From the NCBI GenBank assembly GCA_036897485.1, contig JAYMTF010000188.1, forward strand, positions 1 through 46,926: a stretch of DNA of 46,926 bases, read 5' to 3'. Below, one piece after another: positions 1 to 11,318 of the stretch. Made by a program: the position numbers and the translations under genes. This stretch comes from Pelargonium nanum (Eukaryota > Streptophyta > Magnoliopsida > Geraniales > Geraniaceae). The notes beneath the pieces were generated by a model. That model did not search any database, was not told the origin of the DNA, and was given only the letters and a program-made list of their open reading frames with translations. Each line of letters starts with the position of its first letter. The first letter of the stretch is position 1.

Positions 1-1049
1 CGGACGGCGGGTACTAAATTGGGTCAAAAATAGAAATGTAGGTACTAAGTCTGGTACAATTAAAGTTTGGGTACCAAATTTGGTATTCCACCAAAGTTTG
101 GGTACCAACTATACCTTTAACCCTAATTTCAATGTTATAATTGAGTTGCTAAATTTTGTAACTGGTGGTTGCTATTGTTATCCTCCATTAACTTTTGTTA
201 TTAGCCTCAATTGATGTGCCCACAGTTGCTAATAAACATAGTCACACTAAGTAATGATGTGGCATTTTTGTAGGAAAATATTAGATTTATGAATATAAGC
301 TTTATTAATTCATTGATTGGTCCAATTTTTTAAATTACAATTTGAATTATATGATTTGGTATTTATCCCCTTCAATTTTTTTCCTTTTCTTTAGTTTCAT
401 CTTTCTTCCTCCTCTATCGTCCTTCGTTAAGCTTAGGTGCTTCATGATTGTCAAGCTTTACCGCTACCATTACCAGTATCAACATGGCTATAACAACCAC
501 AATTTGTCCCTCATCCAAGAGACTAGTTGACAACAAGAGTGTAAGAGCTCATCAATACCACCATCATCCTTCCCCCAAAATCTTTCTTATTATCTTCAAG
601 CTTCACTACCACCACTACAACAAAACTACCTAAGAAATGTCCCATATAGACACCATTCCTTCAAGCCCTACATCAAGATGGACAAATATAACCTTATGTT
701 CACTGGCCATAGTGGCGATTACCTTCCGCCTCTTCATTCCACACGCCGCTCCCTCAGCAACTACAATGGGGCAGCCTCATTTGCAAGAAATGGGTCCGGT
801 TCCACAATGACATGCTTGTCTTTGCCATCGACACCATTGGATGCTTCCATACCCATGTGCTTGGAGGCGCTGCAGAGAAGGAGAAAGTGACTTGGAAGGT
901 CAAGGTGGTGTTTTGACAAAAGTCATCGGATCAACCTTCGAGTATGTTGTCGAATAAGATGACAGACCCGATGGTTGTGAGGGGCCGTTGGCAAAGCTAT
1001 CCATGTGGTCACCTTGGACTCTAAGTGCAATCGTTGTCCGTTGTTAGTG
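1..1049. other. Left-edge non-genic DNA with a short repeated motif
   Basis: No host gene can be supported here. The first 130 bases carry the motif AAAGTTTGGGTACCAA twice, at 62-77 and 93-108, with related GTACTAAATT-type words around it. This looks like the end of a dispersed repeat cut by the window edge. Short open frames between 340 and 890 resemble nothing I recognise and show no splice-site structure. The stretch may include degraded upstream parts of the LINE whose 3' end follows, but I cannot show that. Confidence 0.4.
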
Positions 1050-1345
1050 TTCTTCAGGCTGGAGGGGAGGATTTCAGTGCCTTCAACTTGATAATTCAGG
1101 CAGATGGGGAGGATTCCAGTGCCTTTGGTTTGACTATTCGAGATGTTTTAGCCATTGTGGCTTAGTTTAGTAGTGTCAGTTTTTTATTTTCGGGTTGGTC
1201 TGTGAACCGAGTGACCCACGAATTAGTTAGGTTTTTGATTTTTTTGTCGGACTTTTCTAGGTGGGTTGATATTCATGCCCCCAGTTTTATATCGTTTTTG
1301 TTGTCGTTTGGTTTGAATTAATAAATTATTAGTTTTTTCAAAAAA
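1050..1345 (+). mobile_element. LINE (L1-type) 3' end with RNase H-like tail, truncated
   Basis: Around 1198-1323 the plus strand reads as a protein tail containing VNRVTHELVRF, then a Trp-containing segment, then APSFISFLL and a final GLN before a stop. Plant LINE polyproteins commonly end in an RNase H domain with an ANRVAHELAR-type motif followed by a short W...P..I tail and a stop, so this is most likely the C-terminus of a LINE. A short A-rich stretch follows the stop near 1340, as expected for a LINE 3' end. The frame does not stay open across the whole interval and no reverse transcriptase is visible upstream, so it is a 5'-truncated dead copy. The left boundary is a guess. Confidence 0.55.
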
Positions 1346-1398
1346 CACAAATGCTGAAAGTTGACAAACCCTAATGAAAACAAAGTAAATTACGAGCA

Positions 1399-2304
1399 TT
1401 AAGAAAATTTATTATCTATAGATTAGGGATTGAATGAATATGAAAGCTGATTTTTAGGTATTTATTGATTTTCTTTCCTTGTATAGATTAACCCTGCCTG
1501 TATAAATAAATAGCTGGTTTATTGAATAAAATACACATTTTTCTCTCAACTTCACATGGTATCAGAGGCCACTTCTTGAGGCCTCTTGAATATCTTTCGC
1601 TGCATGGCACCACTGCATCCATGACAATGTTGCCAAGCCCTCAACAACCAAGTCTTTCTCTTTATATTTTCCAGCAAAACCTCCGGCCACCTCCGGTTCT
1701 TTGCCTCACTTATGACGACCACTTTTTCTTTCTCTTTTTGGGTTATGAATGTATCATTTAAGCTCCCAACTTGGATCCATGCCCATAACCCAAATCTGAC
1801 CTGCGGGCTTCCTCACACCCGCTCCAATTTTTAACAAATGCTCTGGCACTTGATGTTGATAGTGATGGAGCAAATTAGTGGTTTTCTTTTTTCAGCCTCT
1901 AGCAACACCTCAATGCCTTCCCAGTGAAACTCTGACCGACGGTCTCTTCACCCATCTCTCTTTAAGTGAGTGTTATCTCTTCTGCTGACATCATAGTGGT
2001 CAAACAACATAGCGACTCATACCACCAAGTTTTGCAACTATCTATTACTAAGATCAACTCCAACAACCGCTACTGGAAGTCTAAACTGAAAAAAAAAAAA
2101 ATTCAAGCTCTCGCATTGATTTGATTTACCTGCTCCAACTTGAAGGGGAGTGAGAATATTTGATTTCTCTATAAATTAAGGATTGAATGAATCTCATACT
2201 TGATATTTAGGGATTGATTGATTTTCTTGTATAGATTAACCCTCCTTGTATAAATAGGTTGTTGGTGTATTGAATAAAATACACATTTTTCTCTCAACTT
2301 CACA
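1399..2304 (+). mobile_element. Miniature non-coding LTR element (TRIM-like, Copia-type primer site)
   Basis: Two similar terminal repeats of about 155 bases lie at roughly 1399-1554 and 2151-2304. They share the words GGATTGAATGAAT, TGTATAGATTAACCCT and the long end AATAAAATACACATTTTT followed by CTCTCAACTTCACA. Directly after the first repeat is TGGTATCAGAGG (1555-1566), the primer-binding site complementary to initiator tRNA-Met used by many plant Copia-type elements. A purine tract AAGGGGAGTGAG sits at the start of the second repeat. The interior is only about 600 bases and codes for no capsid, protease, integrase or reverse transcriptase, so this is a non-autonomous miniature of the TRIM type. 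The two repeats have clearly diverged, so the insertion is old. I could not find a clear target-site duplication. Confidence 0.75.
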
Positions 2305-5300
2305 AGAAATTTCAGCATCTCAATAGTCACAAGAAAATTTGAAGCAGCTGATTTGTCAGTTTGGATAATGTTCAACAGCTCAGTCTACTCATACACACTT
2401 TAAAAAAATATATCTCAATGAGTTGTGTTTTATGTCAGGATGATTTTATGACAGATTTGTTTGATAGAATGTTGGAGTTTTGCGCCATGCCTTTAAGATG
2501 TTTTATGTATGCTTAGATAAGTTTCGGATTATTTTTGTTCTTTAGATATTCATGATAGTTGATAATTGGTAAGAAAATAACGTATTTTCTAAAGCAGGCT
2601 GTATTATATTGTTTGATGGCACTTTGGACTAATGGGTGATTCTTGAAATGTTAGGCTGTGTTACTGGGTAAAAGTTTATAATGATTGTTATGAGGAGAGT
2701 GTTTAGTTCCTGATGCAGCGAATTGAGCCCGACCCTTTACGTGATAGGTTGAGTCAAAATACATGACTTCCTTTTGAATTTCTATCATTGCAGTCACATA
2801 CAATGATTTGAAAATGCTGTTTTTTTTATTATCCACTTTACGGATCTAGACATCCATCTGTAGTTCTATACATGAGATGGAATTATTACATTAGATGGAA
2901 TTATTAATTCTGAATTAACAAAAGAATCACATATTGTACCAGAGGATGGATAGTGTGTCAACAGTATTTAAAAAAAAAAATTACTGCACACATATTTCTT
3001 GTTATCTATAAAACCGTGTAATTGTATATATGTATTTTCTACTGTGTTTTGTGTGGATATGGATTTTGATTGTGCATGTGACAAGATCCTTTAATTTCTC
3101 TACTGAAGGAAAAAACATTCATCAATTGTTGTTTCATTTGCAGTATCATTAAAAATCTGCTTGTTATGAATTTTAGGGTGGGCTTTTAGGATTTGCTACA
3201 GAAATATTTATGTGGGAAATGCCAACAAGAACCCATGGGTAATTATTACATAGTATTTATGCATTAACTCCTTCTGTTATATGCTTTTAATGAAAAGCCA
3301 ATAAAATTGCATTAGTTAAACGTGTTTCCTAAAACAGAAACATATATTTTATTCGCATAAAAACCCATGCACAATAAGAAATGATGTTGGACACTTGTTA
3401 GAATTACCTTATTTATATCACATTAGCACATAGAAACCAGAACAAGCAGGCTTGTAATTCAAAGTGATACCAAACTATGCAGATAATAGATAGTATGTTG
3501 TGCATTTTTGGAGTCTAATGCAACAGTAATGAGAGTTGTCACCATTTGTGTTTTGACAAACATTTTTGCGTATATTTAAAGATGAATGTCAATAGGAGTT
3601 TGCACATCAGCATCTCTCTCTATTCTTATTTGTCAAGGAAAAAAGTTATAAGCTGGACTTTAAGACTTTAAGCAGGATTATCATACTGTTTGGTTGTTGA
3701 TAATTGATAACGATACATGACACAGGAAGCAAGTTCTTATATTTTTATAAAGTAGTGATATCAAATATATATTTCTTTTGCCTGTAAATAGAAAATCTAG
3801 TCTATCAAGTAAATCTTTACCATCTATTATTAGATGAGCTTGTTGCATTATGGTGCTTATTTAGAATCTCTTGTGGTAAGGATGAGATAGGTTTTTCACT
3901 ACTAATTCTGGTTTAGTAACTTTTCCTTTTGTATGGCGACTGGCTTTTTCATTTGGTTGAGCTTAAGCGGTTTGTTACCCTATCCCGGCGGTGATGACTT
4001 ATATGTGGCTTTGTGCTATTAAGTTTCCTATACAACTAGTCAGGTGAAGCGTAAGATGTTGGATGCTATCCATGCACATCTGTATGGTGTACTCAACTAT
4101 TGAATGCTTTGATGTCGAAATAGGTGCAAATATGTTAGGCATGCATCTCAAGTTCAGTTTTTCATTTGCTTCCTTCTCTTAGCTTTCCATCAAAGTGGGT
4201 TTCCTCCCTGTTTGAAATGCTTTGATTCTTAACCACTCCAACGACACGAAATTATGTTCTAACAAAATTGTGTAGCCGTCAACAAGCATAGTTACATGAT
4301 TGTTCTGTCTATTCTGTTACATGTCTGAAACTGTTCATGTGGCAACATGGCTGCTTTTACGCCGCTGCTCATGCTTTGCTTGTGCCATCTCACTATTTAT
4401 ACATGTTGTGTCTGTATTTTTTCTTTATTCTCAATAAATGAATTAGATGTCATCGCTATGATTATAATAAATAAAGAAATTCTTTCTGTCATTTAGTTTA
4501 GAGATAGTAGATCGCAATCTGGTTGCCATGCTAAAAAGCTGCTTGTTTCTGTATTATGGACCATGTCTTGACTGGATCAGGGTAGCATCAGATAGATTTT
4601 TGTTTGTTTTTGATCTTTATTCACATGCAGATTAGATATGTTAGGTGTGGATGGCCCTGACTAGTTTTGTCTCTGTTTTTAACATTTTTTTTTCTTTCCA
4701 GTATGCCAACATAATATACCTGTTTTTTCTTCCTTGTAGAAGTCACAATCACACCAAATGTTGGTTCATCTGTTGCCAATATAAAAAGGTACATTTCTGG
4801 CTCCCATCTTAATTAATATTATGGTGTCACAAAGTATTTTATTTCATTTTAGTTGGCTTAATTTGTAGTGGTCCTTGCTCAATTTAATTAATAGAATCAA
4901 TTGATTAGAAGAATCAGTCACCAAAACTAGATACATGTATGTTGTACCTAGTTTGAAATGATCAAAGTCTGTTTCGGCAAAATCTTCTCCCTTGGTGGCT
5001 TGAGAGTTGAAAGTCGTTTACCGAACAACCCAAAAACTGAACAGCGAATAATGCTGCGATTACGTATTCTGTTGTGTACCTCAAATCATTTCCCCTATTT
5101 CAGATAAGAACCATTAGGAAATCCCCATCTTATCACTTTTTCTTGCTGTTCAATTCTGTTTCAGCTAAATTATGGCCACCCACCAATAATGTTCACTCTT
5201 GTCAATTCTTAGTAATGCAAACAAATTAATACATGCCCACCACCACCAATAATGCGAACTATTTCTCCATTATGGAAACAAATTCATACATGCAACACAA

Positions 5301-5568
5301 AACTGCAGAATGTGATATTCAATGAAGGAACTTTTGAAACAAAGTAAGGAAATAAAAGCTTTCAACAAATGCCAAGAATCCTTCCATAATCAACCTTCCG
5401 GCTTTAGGATTAGCCGGTGCCAACAATTCGAATGTTCTAAGCAATTACAAAGAACTAACTTGTATGTACACCCCAATGAGCACAACAGAACTGGGATAGG
5501 AGGATGAGAATTTTACATGTTTTTTGGTTTGTTTAAACATTGATAAACTAGTCTGCACATTGATTGGA
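2305..5568. other. AT-rich intergenic stretch; 3' flank of the ARO gene at the right end
   Basis: No gene is recognised in this 3.3 kb. Two exon-like scraps occur on the plus strand. Near 3175-3236 there is a short open segment, and at 4741-4788 there is a 48-base segment bounded by a pyrimidine-rich ...CTTGTAG on the left and GTACAT on the right. Neither matches a protein I know, and neither can be linked to a flanking exon. The last few hundred bases before 5569 should contain the 3' UTR of the minus-strand ARO gene. Confidence 0.35.
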
Positions 5569-7554
5569 TCAATGGAATCCCCTTGAGCCTCTTGATTGAT
5601 AAAGCTCCAGCCTACTTTTAGCCTCCTGTAACAATGCTTCCACTGTTTCATTCTGGTTCATGTAGGTTTGCTTCGATGCCCATTCAAGCACAGTGAGCAC
5701 CTCAGCTTGGGCCAGCTCTTCACTGTCTGGGACATGGAGTGCAATGTAGCATAGTAGAACCAGTGCCGGAACCTGAACTATCTGTTCTCCGAAGTACACT
5801 AGCTGGATTAAGTGCTTTGCCCCTCCGGCACTAATTATCGCCTTGGAGTGATCAAGGTGAAGGTAGTTTTCCGAGGAGGCAAATTTGGTAAGGGCAATGG
5901 AAGCCTCCCTAGAAACCTCAGCTTCCCTCTCATCAAGAAGTCGCACCAATGGCTCAATCATTCTAGTTTCTGTAGCCCGGAATGTCCTTGCCAGATTTCC
6001 AATAGCCTTGACGCAAGGCATCAGGAGTTCAGTGTCAGCTTTTTCAATGATCTTCAGTAATTGATCAACAACAGCTTTGCAGGCAGTCGTATTGGGCTTG
6101 AACGCTGACCTTCTCAAATCAGTATCCAGCTCTGCCATTGCAGTGATCTCCATCAATGCCATGGCAGAATTGAATTGAACATCTTCGGGTCCTTTCTCCA
6201 AGAGAACAGCAAAGCACAATAGTGCTCTTGACTCAGTTATGCTGCGGCAAATGGGCGAGTTTCCCTTGGCAAGATGCCAAAGGGCTCTTGCTGCCATTGC
6301 CTTCATACTGGCCTTGGTTGCAGGGTCTTCAGATTCCCGCCCCTTGATACTAGTACCCGAGAGCGAAAGATTCTGGTGGTGGTGATGGTAGGTGTGGGGC
6401 TGTTGGTGCTGGTGATTTGGCTTTCCAATGCCATTGACCTGGCTGGTCTGCTTCGGGGGTGGCTTGGTGCCACTCTTCATCGCCATTGTGCTGGCAACCA
6501 CATTGTGCAACTGGTTCGGGGTCCGATTCACCATGGGATGAGCAATTTGACTGCGCTTCTCATCGTCATCAATCACCATGCTGTTAACATTGACATGAGC
6601 ATGATTGGCATTGGCATTGGAATTGTTGGAGGCCACCAGGACAGCATGGATAGATGTGGCCTTGTTGCTGGTAATGGCATATTTGCTGTGTTCCTGGACC
6701 GTCTCGAACGCCAGGTGACTCACGAGCAACCGGATTATGTTGTGCTGGGCGAAAAGATCCTGGCACTTGGGGTAATTGGCAGCGAGCTCCGACACAGCCC
6801 AGGCCACCACAGCCTGAACCTTCATGTTACCTTCTTTGAGGATTTTGGCAAACACAGAGCAGACGCCGGCATGGATCATGTGCTCCACGCTCTCGGGGTC
6901 CCGCCCGAGCAGTCCAATTGCCCTGACAGCATTCTCTTGACCCTCCGTTCGACCTTCTTTGACCAATTTGAGCAGAGGTCCGACCCCTCCTTCCTCAATG
7001 ATGAGCTTCCCGTACCTATCATTGTCCCGGGCAAGGGAGACCAGAGACGCCGCGGCGTCAGATCGATCCTCCAGCGAGCCGGTATAGAGAATCGCGATTT
7101 GCTCCCAAATGAGGCACAGGATGGGCTCGTTGGCCGCAATCGGGGGGAGGCCGAGGTACTCGTCGGCGCGATCGTCGGCGGAGGCGGAGACGCGGAGGAG
7201 CCAGGAGACGTCGCCGATGGAGTTCTCGAGCTGGGACGACATTTTGCGGAAAGCGGCGGTGGGGATGATGGTGAAGACGCGCTTCATGAGGCCATTGGCG
7301 CGGCACTTGAGAGCGAGCGAGAGGGCTTTTTCGAGGACCTGCTCGGTGTCGTCGATGATGCGGCGGGTGGGGCGCTCGTAGAGGTCGGAGCTGGCCCGGG
7401 CGGCCTGGCGGAGGAGGGCGGCGAGCTTCTCGGTCTTGGACTTGAGCTCGGCGCAGTCCTGCTTGAAGGAAGGACTGGCCTCGTCGGAGGCCTTGACGAC
7501 CTGGTCGGCGAGCTGGATCGGCTTCGCCAGGATTTGCTTCACGAGGTCCGCCAT
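5569..7554 (-). CDS. ARO3: ARMADILLO REPEAT ONLY (ARO) family protein
   Basis: This is an intronless gene of 661 aa. Arabidopsis ARO proteins are about 650-665 aa and polarise ROP GTPase signalling at the plasma membrane by recruiting RopGAPs of the REN1 type; ARO1 acts in pollen tubes and ARO2-4 in trichomes. The N-terminal 135 residues (starting MADLVKQILAKPIQLADQVV) are the helical domain characteristic of the family. Armadillo repeats follow at about 140-295, then a low-complexity linker (295-412) rich in Asn, His and Gln with a YHHHHQ run near 389-394, then more armadillo repeats to about 640. The start is the ATG at 7552-7554; the frame stays open for 30 codons upstream, but that part begins with a TTG and has no other ATG. 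The ATG has G at -3 and G at +4. The symbol is chosen from neighbourhood (see synteny finding); ARO1 or ARO2 would fit the sequence almost as well. Confidence 0.92.
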   Translation of the reverse strand: MADLVKQILAKPIQLADQVVKASDEASPSFKQDCAELKSKTEKLAALLRQAARASSDLYERPTRRIIDDTEQVLEKALSLALKCRANGLMKRVFTIIPTAAFRKMSSQLENSIGDVSWLLRVSASADDRADEYLGLPPIAANEPILCLIWEQIAILYTGSLEDRSDAAASLVSLARDNDRYGKLIIEEGGVGPLLKLVKEGRTEGQENAVRAIGLLGRDPESVEHMIHAGVCSVFAKILKEGNMKVQAVVAWAVSELAANYPKCQDLFAQHNIIRLLVSHLAFETVQEHSKYAITSNKATSIHAVLVASNNSNANANHAHVNVNSMVIDDDEKRSQIAHPMVNRTPNQLHNVVASTMAMKSGTKPPPKQTSQVNGIGKPNHQHQQPHTYHHHHQNLSLSGTSIKGRESEDPATKASMKAMAARALWHLAKGNSPICRSITESRALLCFAVLLEKGPEDVQFNSAMALMEITAMAELDTDLRRSAFKPNTTACKAVVDQLLKIIEKADTELLMPCVKAIGNLARTFRATETRMIEPLVRLLDEREAEVSREASIALTKFASSENYLHLDHSKAIISAGGAKHLIQLVYFGEQIVQVPALVLLCYIALHVPDSEELAQAEVLTVLEWASKQTYMNQNETVEALLQEAKSRLELYQSRGSRGFH

Positions 7555-7824
7555 AGCCGCGGAGGACCCAGAAACGAGCGAAACAGATCGGATCAAAATC
7601 AAAAGGTGGGTCTGGTGTAGACGGAGGAGATGTGAAATGGGCAAGTGGTGGAAGAAGAAAAAATGGGAGCTTTAGAGGTTTGAGAGAGTCTTCAATGGTG
7701 GACTTTAGACGGGTTTTACAAGGTCAAACGCGTTTTCTTCTCTGCTCTCTGTTTCTTCTTCTTCTTCTCATTTATATTCATATTAAAACCATTCTCTACT
7801 CTAACTTCTCCCTCTGGCTCTGCC

Positions 7825-7832
7825 TATTTATA
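7825..7832 (-). promoter_or_regulatory. Candidate TATA box of the ARO gene
   Basis: On the minus strand this reads TATAAATA, the consensus plant TATA box, about 270 bases upstream of the ARO start codon. A second TATAAAT-like word lies closer at 7770-7776. Pyrimidine-rich sequence typical of plant 5' UTRs (CTT and CT runs in plus orientation) lies between. Which box is used cannot be told without transcript ends. Confidence 0.4.
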
Positions 7833-10800
7833 TTTGCTTTTTATTTTTTACTCTGCTATTCATTTTGGGAAGAAAATAAGTCAATAACTAATAATGATTT
7901 TATAACAAGAATTACATTAAAGAAATGGAGAAAATAATTGAAATTTTAACTATAGCAAAAATAAAAACCATTCATTTTGGAAGGTCCACCAGGTCCAGCC
8001 AATGGAGGAGAGTCTGGTCTGGCTCTCACATGGAGCTTTCTAGAAGTTTCTTCTTTTGTAAAATTGTATTTTGTTGATAAATATTCAAAATAGTTCACGA
8101 ATTATCCATTTTGTTTCAAATCATTATTTGAACTTTATTTTATTTTTAAAATAATTCATTCAAGTTTGTTTTGTTTTATGTTAATTTTTGTCGATTGTCG
8201 TACATAAACTAATGAATTTCATCAAAACTAACAAACACGGTTTAAATTATATATTTTTTTCCCTTAATGTTTTTTACTCTTTCCACTTCCATCATCTTCT
8301 TCAACCCCAAATCCAAATATCATCACCAAATTCATAAACACCTAAATCATCACCAAATTCATCATTGTTTAAAATGTGAGCAGAGCTACAAATAAATAAA
8401 TTGAATGATAGTAAAAATTTGGTAAAATAAATATGGAAATGTCAAATTAATTATTTATCTACAATTGGGGTGGTAAAGTCAAATTGAAAGGAACAGAGAG
8501 GACCAGAAATAAAATCTTTGTGAAACTCTGGAATGCTCAGCTGGAAACTTTATTAGGTACTATATTAAATTATTATATCTGTTGTTGTTGTTGTTGAGTA
8601 TATTTATTTGTTGTGACGTGTGAATAATTTTAAATTTATTAAATTTTGGTGGTTTGTTTGTGCTATAAATATCCTATGTAACATTGATGATATATATAGT
8701 TGGCAACTGTATGTAAAGTAATGGGCTTCAACGAACAAAGTGGCTTTTTCTTTTTCAGTTTGTCATTTTCTCAAGCTTTGCAGCCGAATTGGGGGACTCA
8801 ACATATTGACATGTGGCGTGCTTTCATGCCACCACATAACCATTAAATAAGCTTTGATGCCTCTTAATGCTGAGAAAAATATAAAGATATCCTATACAAA
8901 TTGTTAACTCGAAATGGTACGTTGGAGTTGTGGAGTCTGATGTTGAAATAAAAAGACAATGAAAAATAAACGAAATAAAGAAAAAGACTGAAATTCTAAT
9001 GAAAATCGCATTGGAGACCCACACAAGCGTGTGTCAGCTAAACGATTGTGCGCATAAAAAGAAAAGCTTGATCATACTCATTGCAGCTACGGACGTTTTG
9101 AGTAAGCCTAGCTTGGATGATCATGGGCTAAATGCCAAAATCGCTTACATTGCATGCGCTAGCAGCAGACAATTGTGCATTATATCATACTCAAAATTTG
9201 AAGAGTCTATTTTTGTAGGTTTTCAATTTCTTCTACTATAATTACAATGTAATAGGGTAAAACCCCAATTGCTTGTAAGGTTAGTAAGGCTTGTGAGAGC
9301 TAGAAAACATAAGGAGCAAAAGAAAAGATAGATAACAATTTGTGTGATAATTCTAGAAAGATTAGAGTGAATCAGTTTTCAGAGTTAAGAGTTTTCTTAT
9401 ACTTGAGTTGTTTGCCGGTTGACGTAGACATATAAACTAGAACAGTAGGTCAATTGTTAAAATAAATAAATAAATATTTATAATAATAAGAGTGGTGGCC
9501 CACTGTCCCGAAATTTCCGAATATAATTGCGGAGTTAATTTTGCAAGAAAAAATGATCATCTCAGGCAAAGCCAAGGAATATTGAAGATCAACCGAGCAA
9601 GAAAATGATGGGAGGGCTTCCAAATCCCAATGGTGTGTCTACTTTTAGAGTTTGTATATGGGATTGGTAGGGCTCTTTGGGTTGAACAGCAACACATCTC
9701 TATATCAACTTTAATCTCTTTCCCAGAAAAAGTCACATTTTAAACCCAGTTTTTGCATGCACAGTCCCAATCAAATAATCTTGAGTTGAGTTGCATGCTA
9801 CTCTATTATTGTAGAGTTGTAGTTTTCTTATGATATGATATGATATAGCCAACAAAGTTTATTATGTGGTCGGTTTTGGGGCATATTGCTAATTAAACTG
9901 GGGCCATTCAAATGACATCTACAACCAAACAAATTAGGAGTAGTATCATTCACTATTATATTCAGTCCGTTTTATTTAGGATAACCCAAATTTAGTTTCA
10001 ATTCATTGTGTCCATTTGTTGCTTAGCTCACAAACCAAAAATGGGTTATCAATCAATTTGTGCAAACTTATAGTTTTCATGAATCATCTTTGAACCAGAA
10101 AGATGGCATGAGCAATGTGTTATTTTTAGTCACTCTGTTGGATCATCCTCCGGATGGATCTGTCCTCTTATCAGTTTTGGCTGCGTCTCGAGTGGCTGGT
10201 CCTTCGTGGAAGCAACCTCGCTCATTGGATCTTTAAATTTAGTTGATGTAGATATAGTGTCACAATCCCAAATGATTTGAACTTGGACTCACTTTAGCAC
10301 AATGTACTGTTTTCATGAACGTACGTAATGCCAAAGCAAAACGGAGAATGGAGGAAGGTTCGCTCTGTTGCTTATTATGGCACTATCCATGAACGTACAT
10401 GTCTATTGTATTTGCACCAATACCAGATGTTTCTTCATTTTACTTGTGCAATTTTTGTTCTCGCAATCAATCAAAATCAACTTAATCCACATACCGACCT
10501 ATTGATCAGAAGGTACATCTGTATTATTGAAGTGCTGAGATAAGTTATCATGATTCATGAGAGATGAGTATCTGTGTTTTTGATAAGGGATGGAGTCCAC
10601 TCACCACTCACCAGTGACCATCACTCCCTACCTAGTCTTTTCATACTATTGTGATACAGTATTAGTAGGGATGGCAATTTATCCCGAACCTGATGGGACC
10701 TAATGCTCCCGTCCCGAACAGGGCATGGGGCAAGTATTTTTCTGGGTGGGGGACGGGAATTGGATAAAGAAAAATTACCCAATTGGGGGCAAGGACGGAG

Positions 10801-11318
10801 CACCTATAACTTGCCCCTCCCCGACCGCAATATAATAAGCTAATTAATTCTTGAGCTAGACTCCTCTTACTCAAAAGACAAACATTATTATAATTATTTA
10901 GCAGCTAAAACATAACAGACAAACACAGTAAGTGCTGTTTGTCATGATTCTAGTTCGCTGTACAGTTCTCAAAACTCAATAATTGAAACTTCAAAGTGAC
11001 AATAAACTTTGCAGTCTTAATATAGTACACAGTAGGTAAAAATGATTCTTCATGCATAGCATATCCCATATTTCAATCATGCAGTACTGAAATAACCTTA
11101 AGAAACAATGTGTTGTTTTGAAATGTGTCCACTTGAATTAAGAAACAATTGCAGCAATGATTTACTGATCATCGACAACATTGAGCAAGTAAGATGACAT
11201 TGCAAAGACATTAAAATCCACTAAGCTATTAAAGTTATGTACAAATGTCACCAGATTGGAAAAAAGAGATTAATACCGACGCAACCATTTCAGGAGACTA
11301 CATCAATGGCCAGCTTCC
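7833..11318. other. Intergenic stretch between ARO and APE2
   Basis: No gene is recognised in 3.5 kb. It contains small microsatellites, such as (GTT)n at about 8580-8594 and a TGATA-type run near 9831-9846, and one repeat-derived segment annotated separately at 10666-10845. The right end should hold the APE2 3' UTR. Short open frames near 9000 and 10330 have no recognisable domains and look like chance. Confidence 0.4.
10666..10845 (+). mobile_element. Degraded end of a DNA-transposon-like repeat (hAT-type terminus suspected)
   Basis: The segment begins TAGGGATGGCAAT and continues with degenerate G-rich words (CGGGA, GGGGCA, GGGGGACGGG) quite unlike the AT-rich surroundings. Many plant genomes carry non-autonomous hAT-like repeats that start with this AGGGATGGCAA word and a run of GGGGCGGGG-like units. 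The matching inverted end (TTGCCATCCCTA) is not visible within the next 500 bases, so only one terminus seems to be left. Confidence 0.35.

Noticed and set aside
3175-3240. Short plus-strand open segment resembling a terminal exon
   Set aside because: About 20 residues with no family match I can name and no partner exons.
6274-7620. Plus-strand open frame of 448 codons opposite the ARO gene
   Set aside because: It is the mirror of a GC-rich intronless coding region. Its translation is low-complexity, rich in Gly, Leu, Glu and Asp, and has no domain, while the minus strand matches the ARO family end to end.
7555-7644. 30-codon N-terminal extension of ARO
   Set aside because: The frame is open but the first codon is TTG and no in-frame ATG occurs before the family start MADLVKQ.
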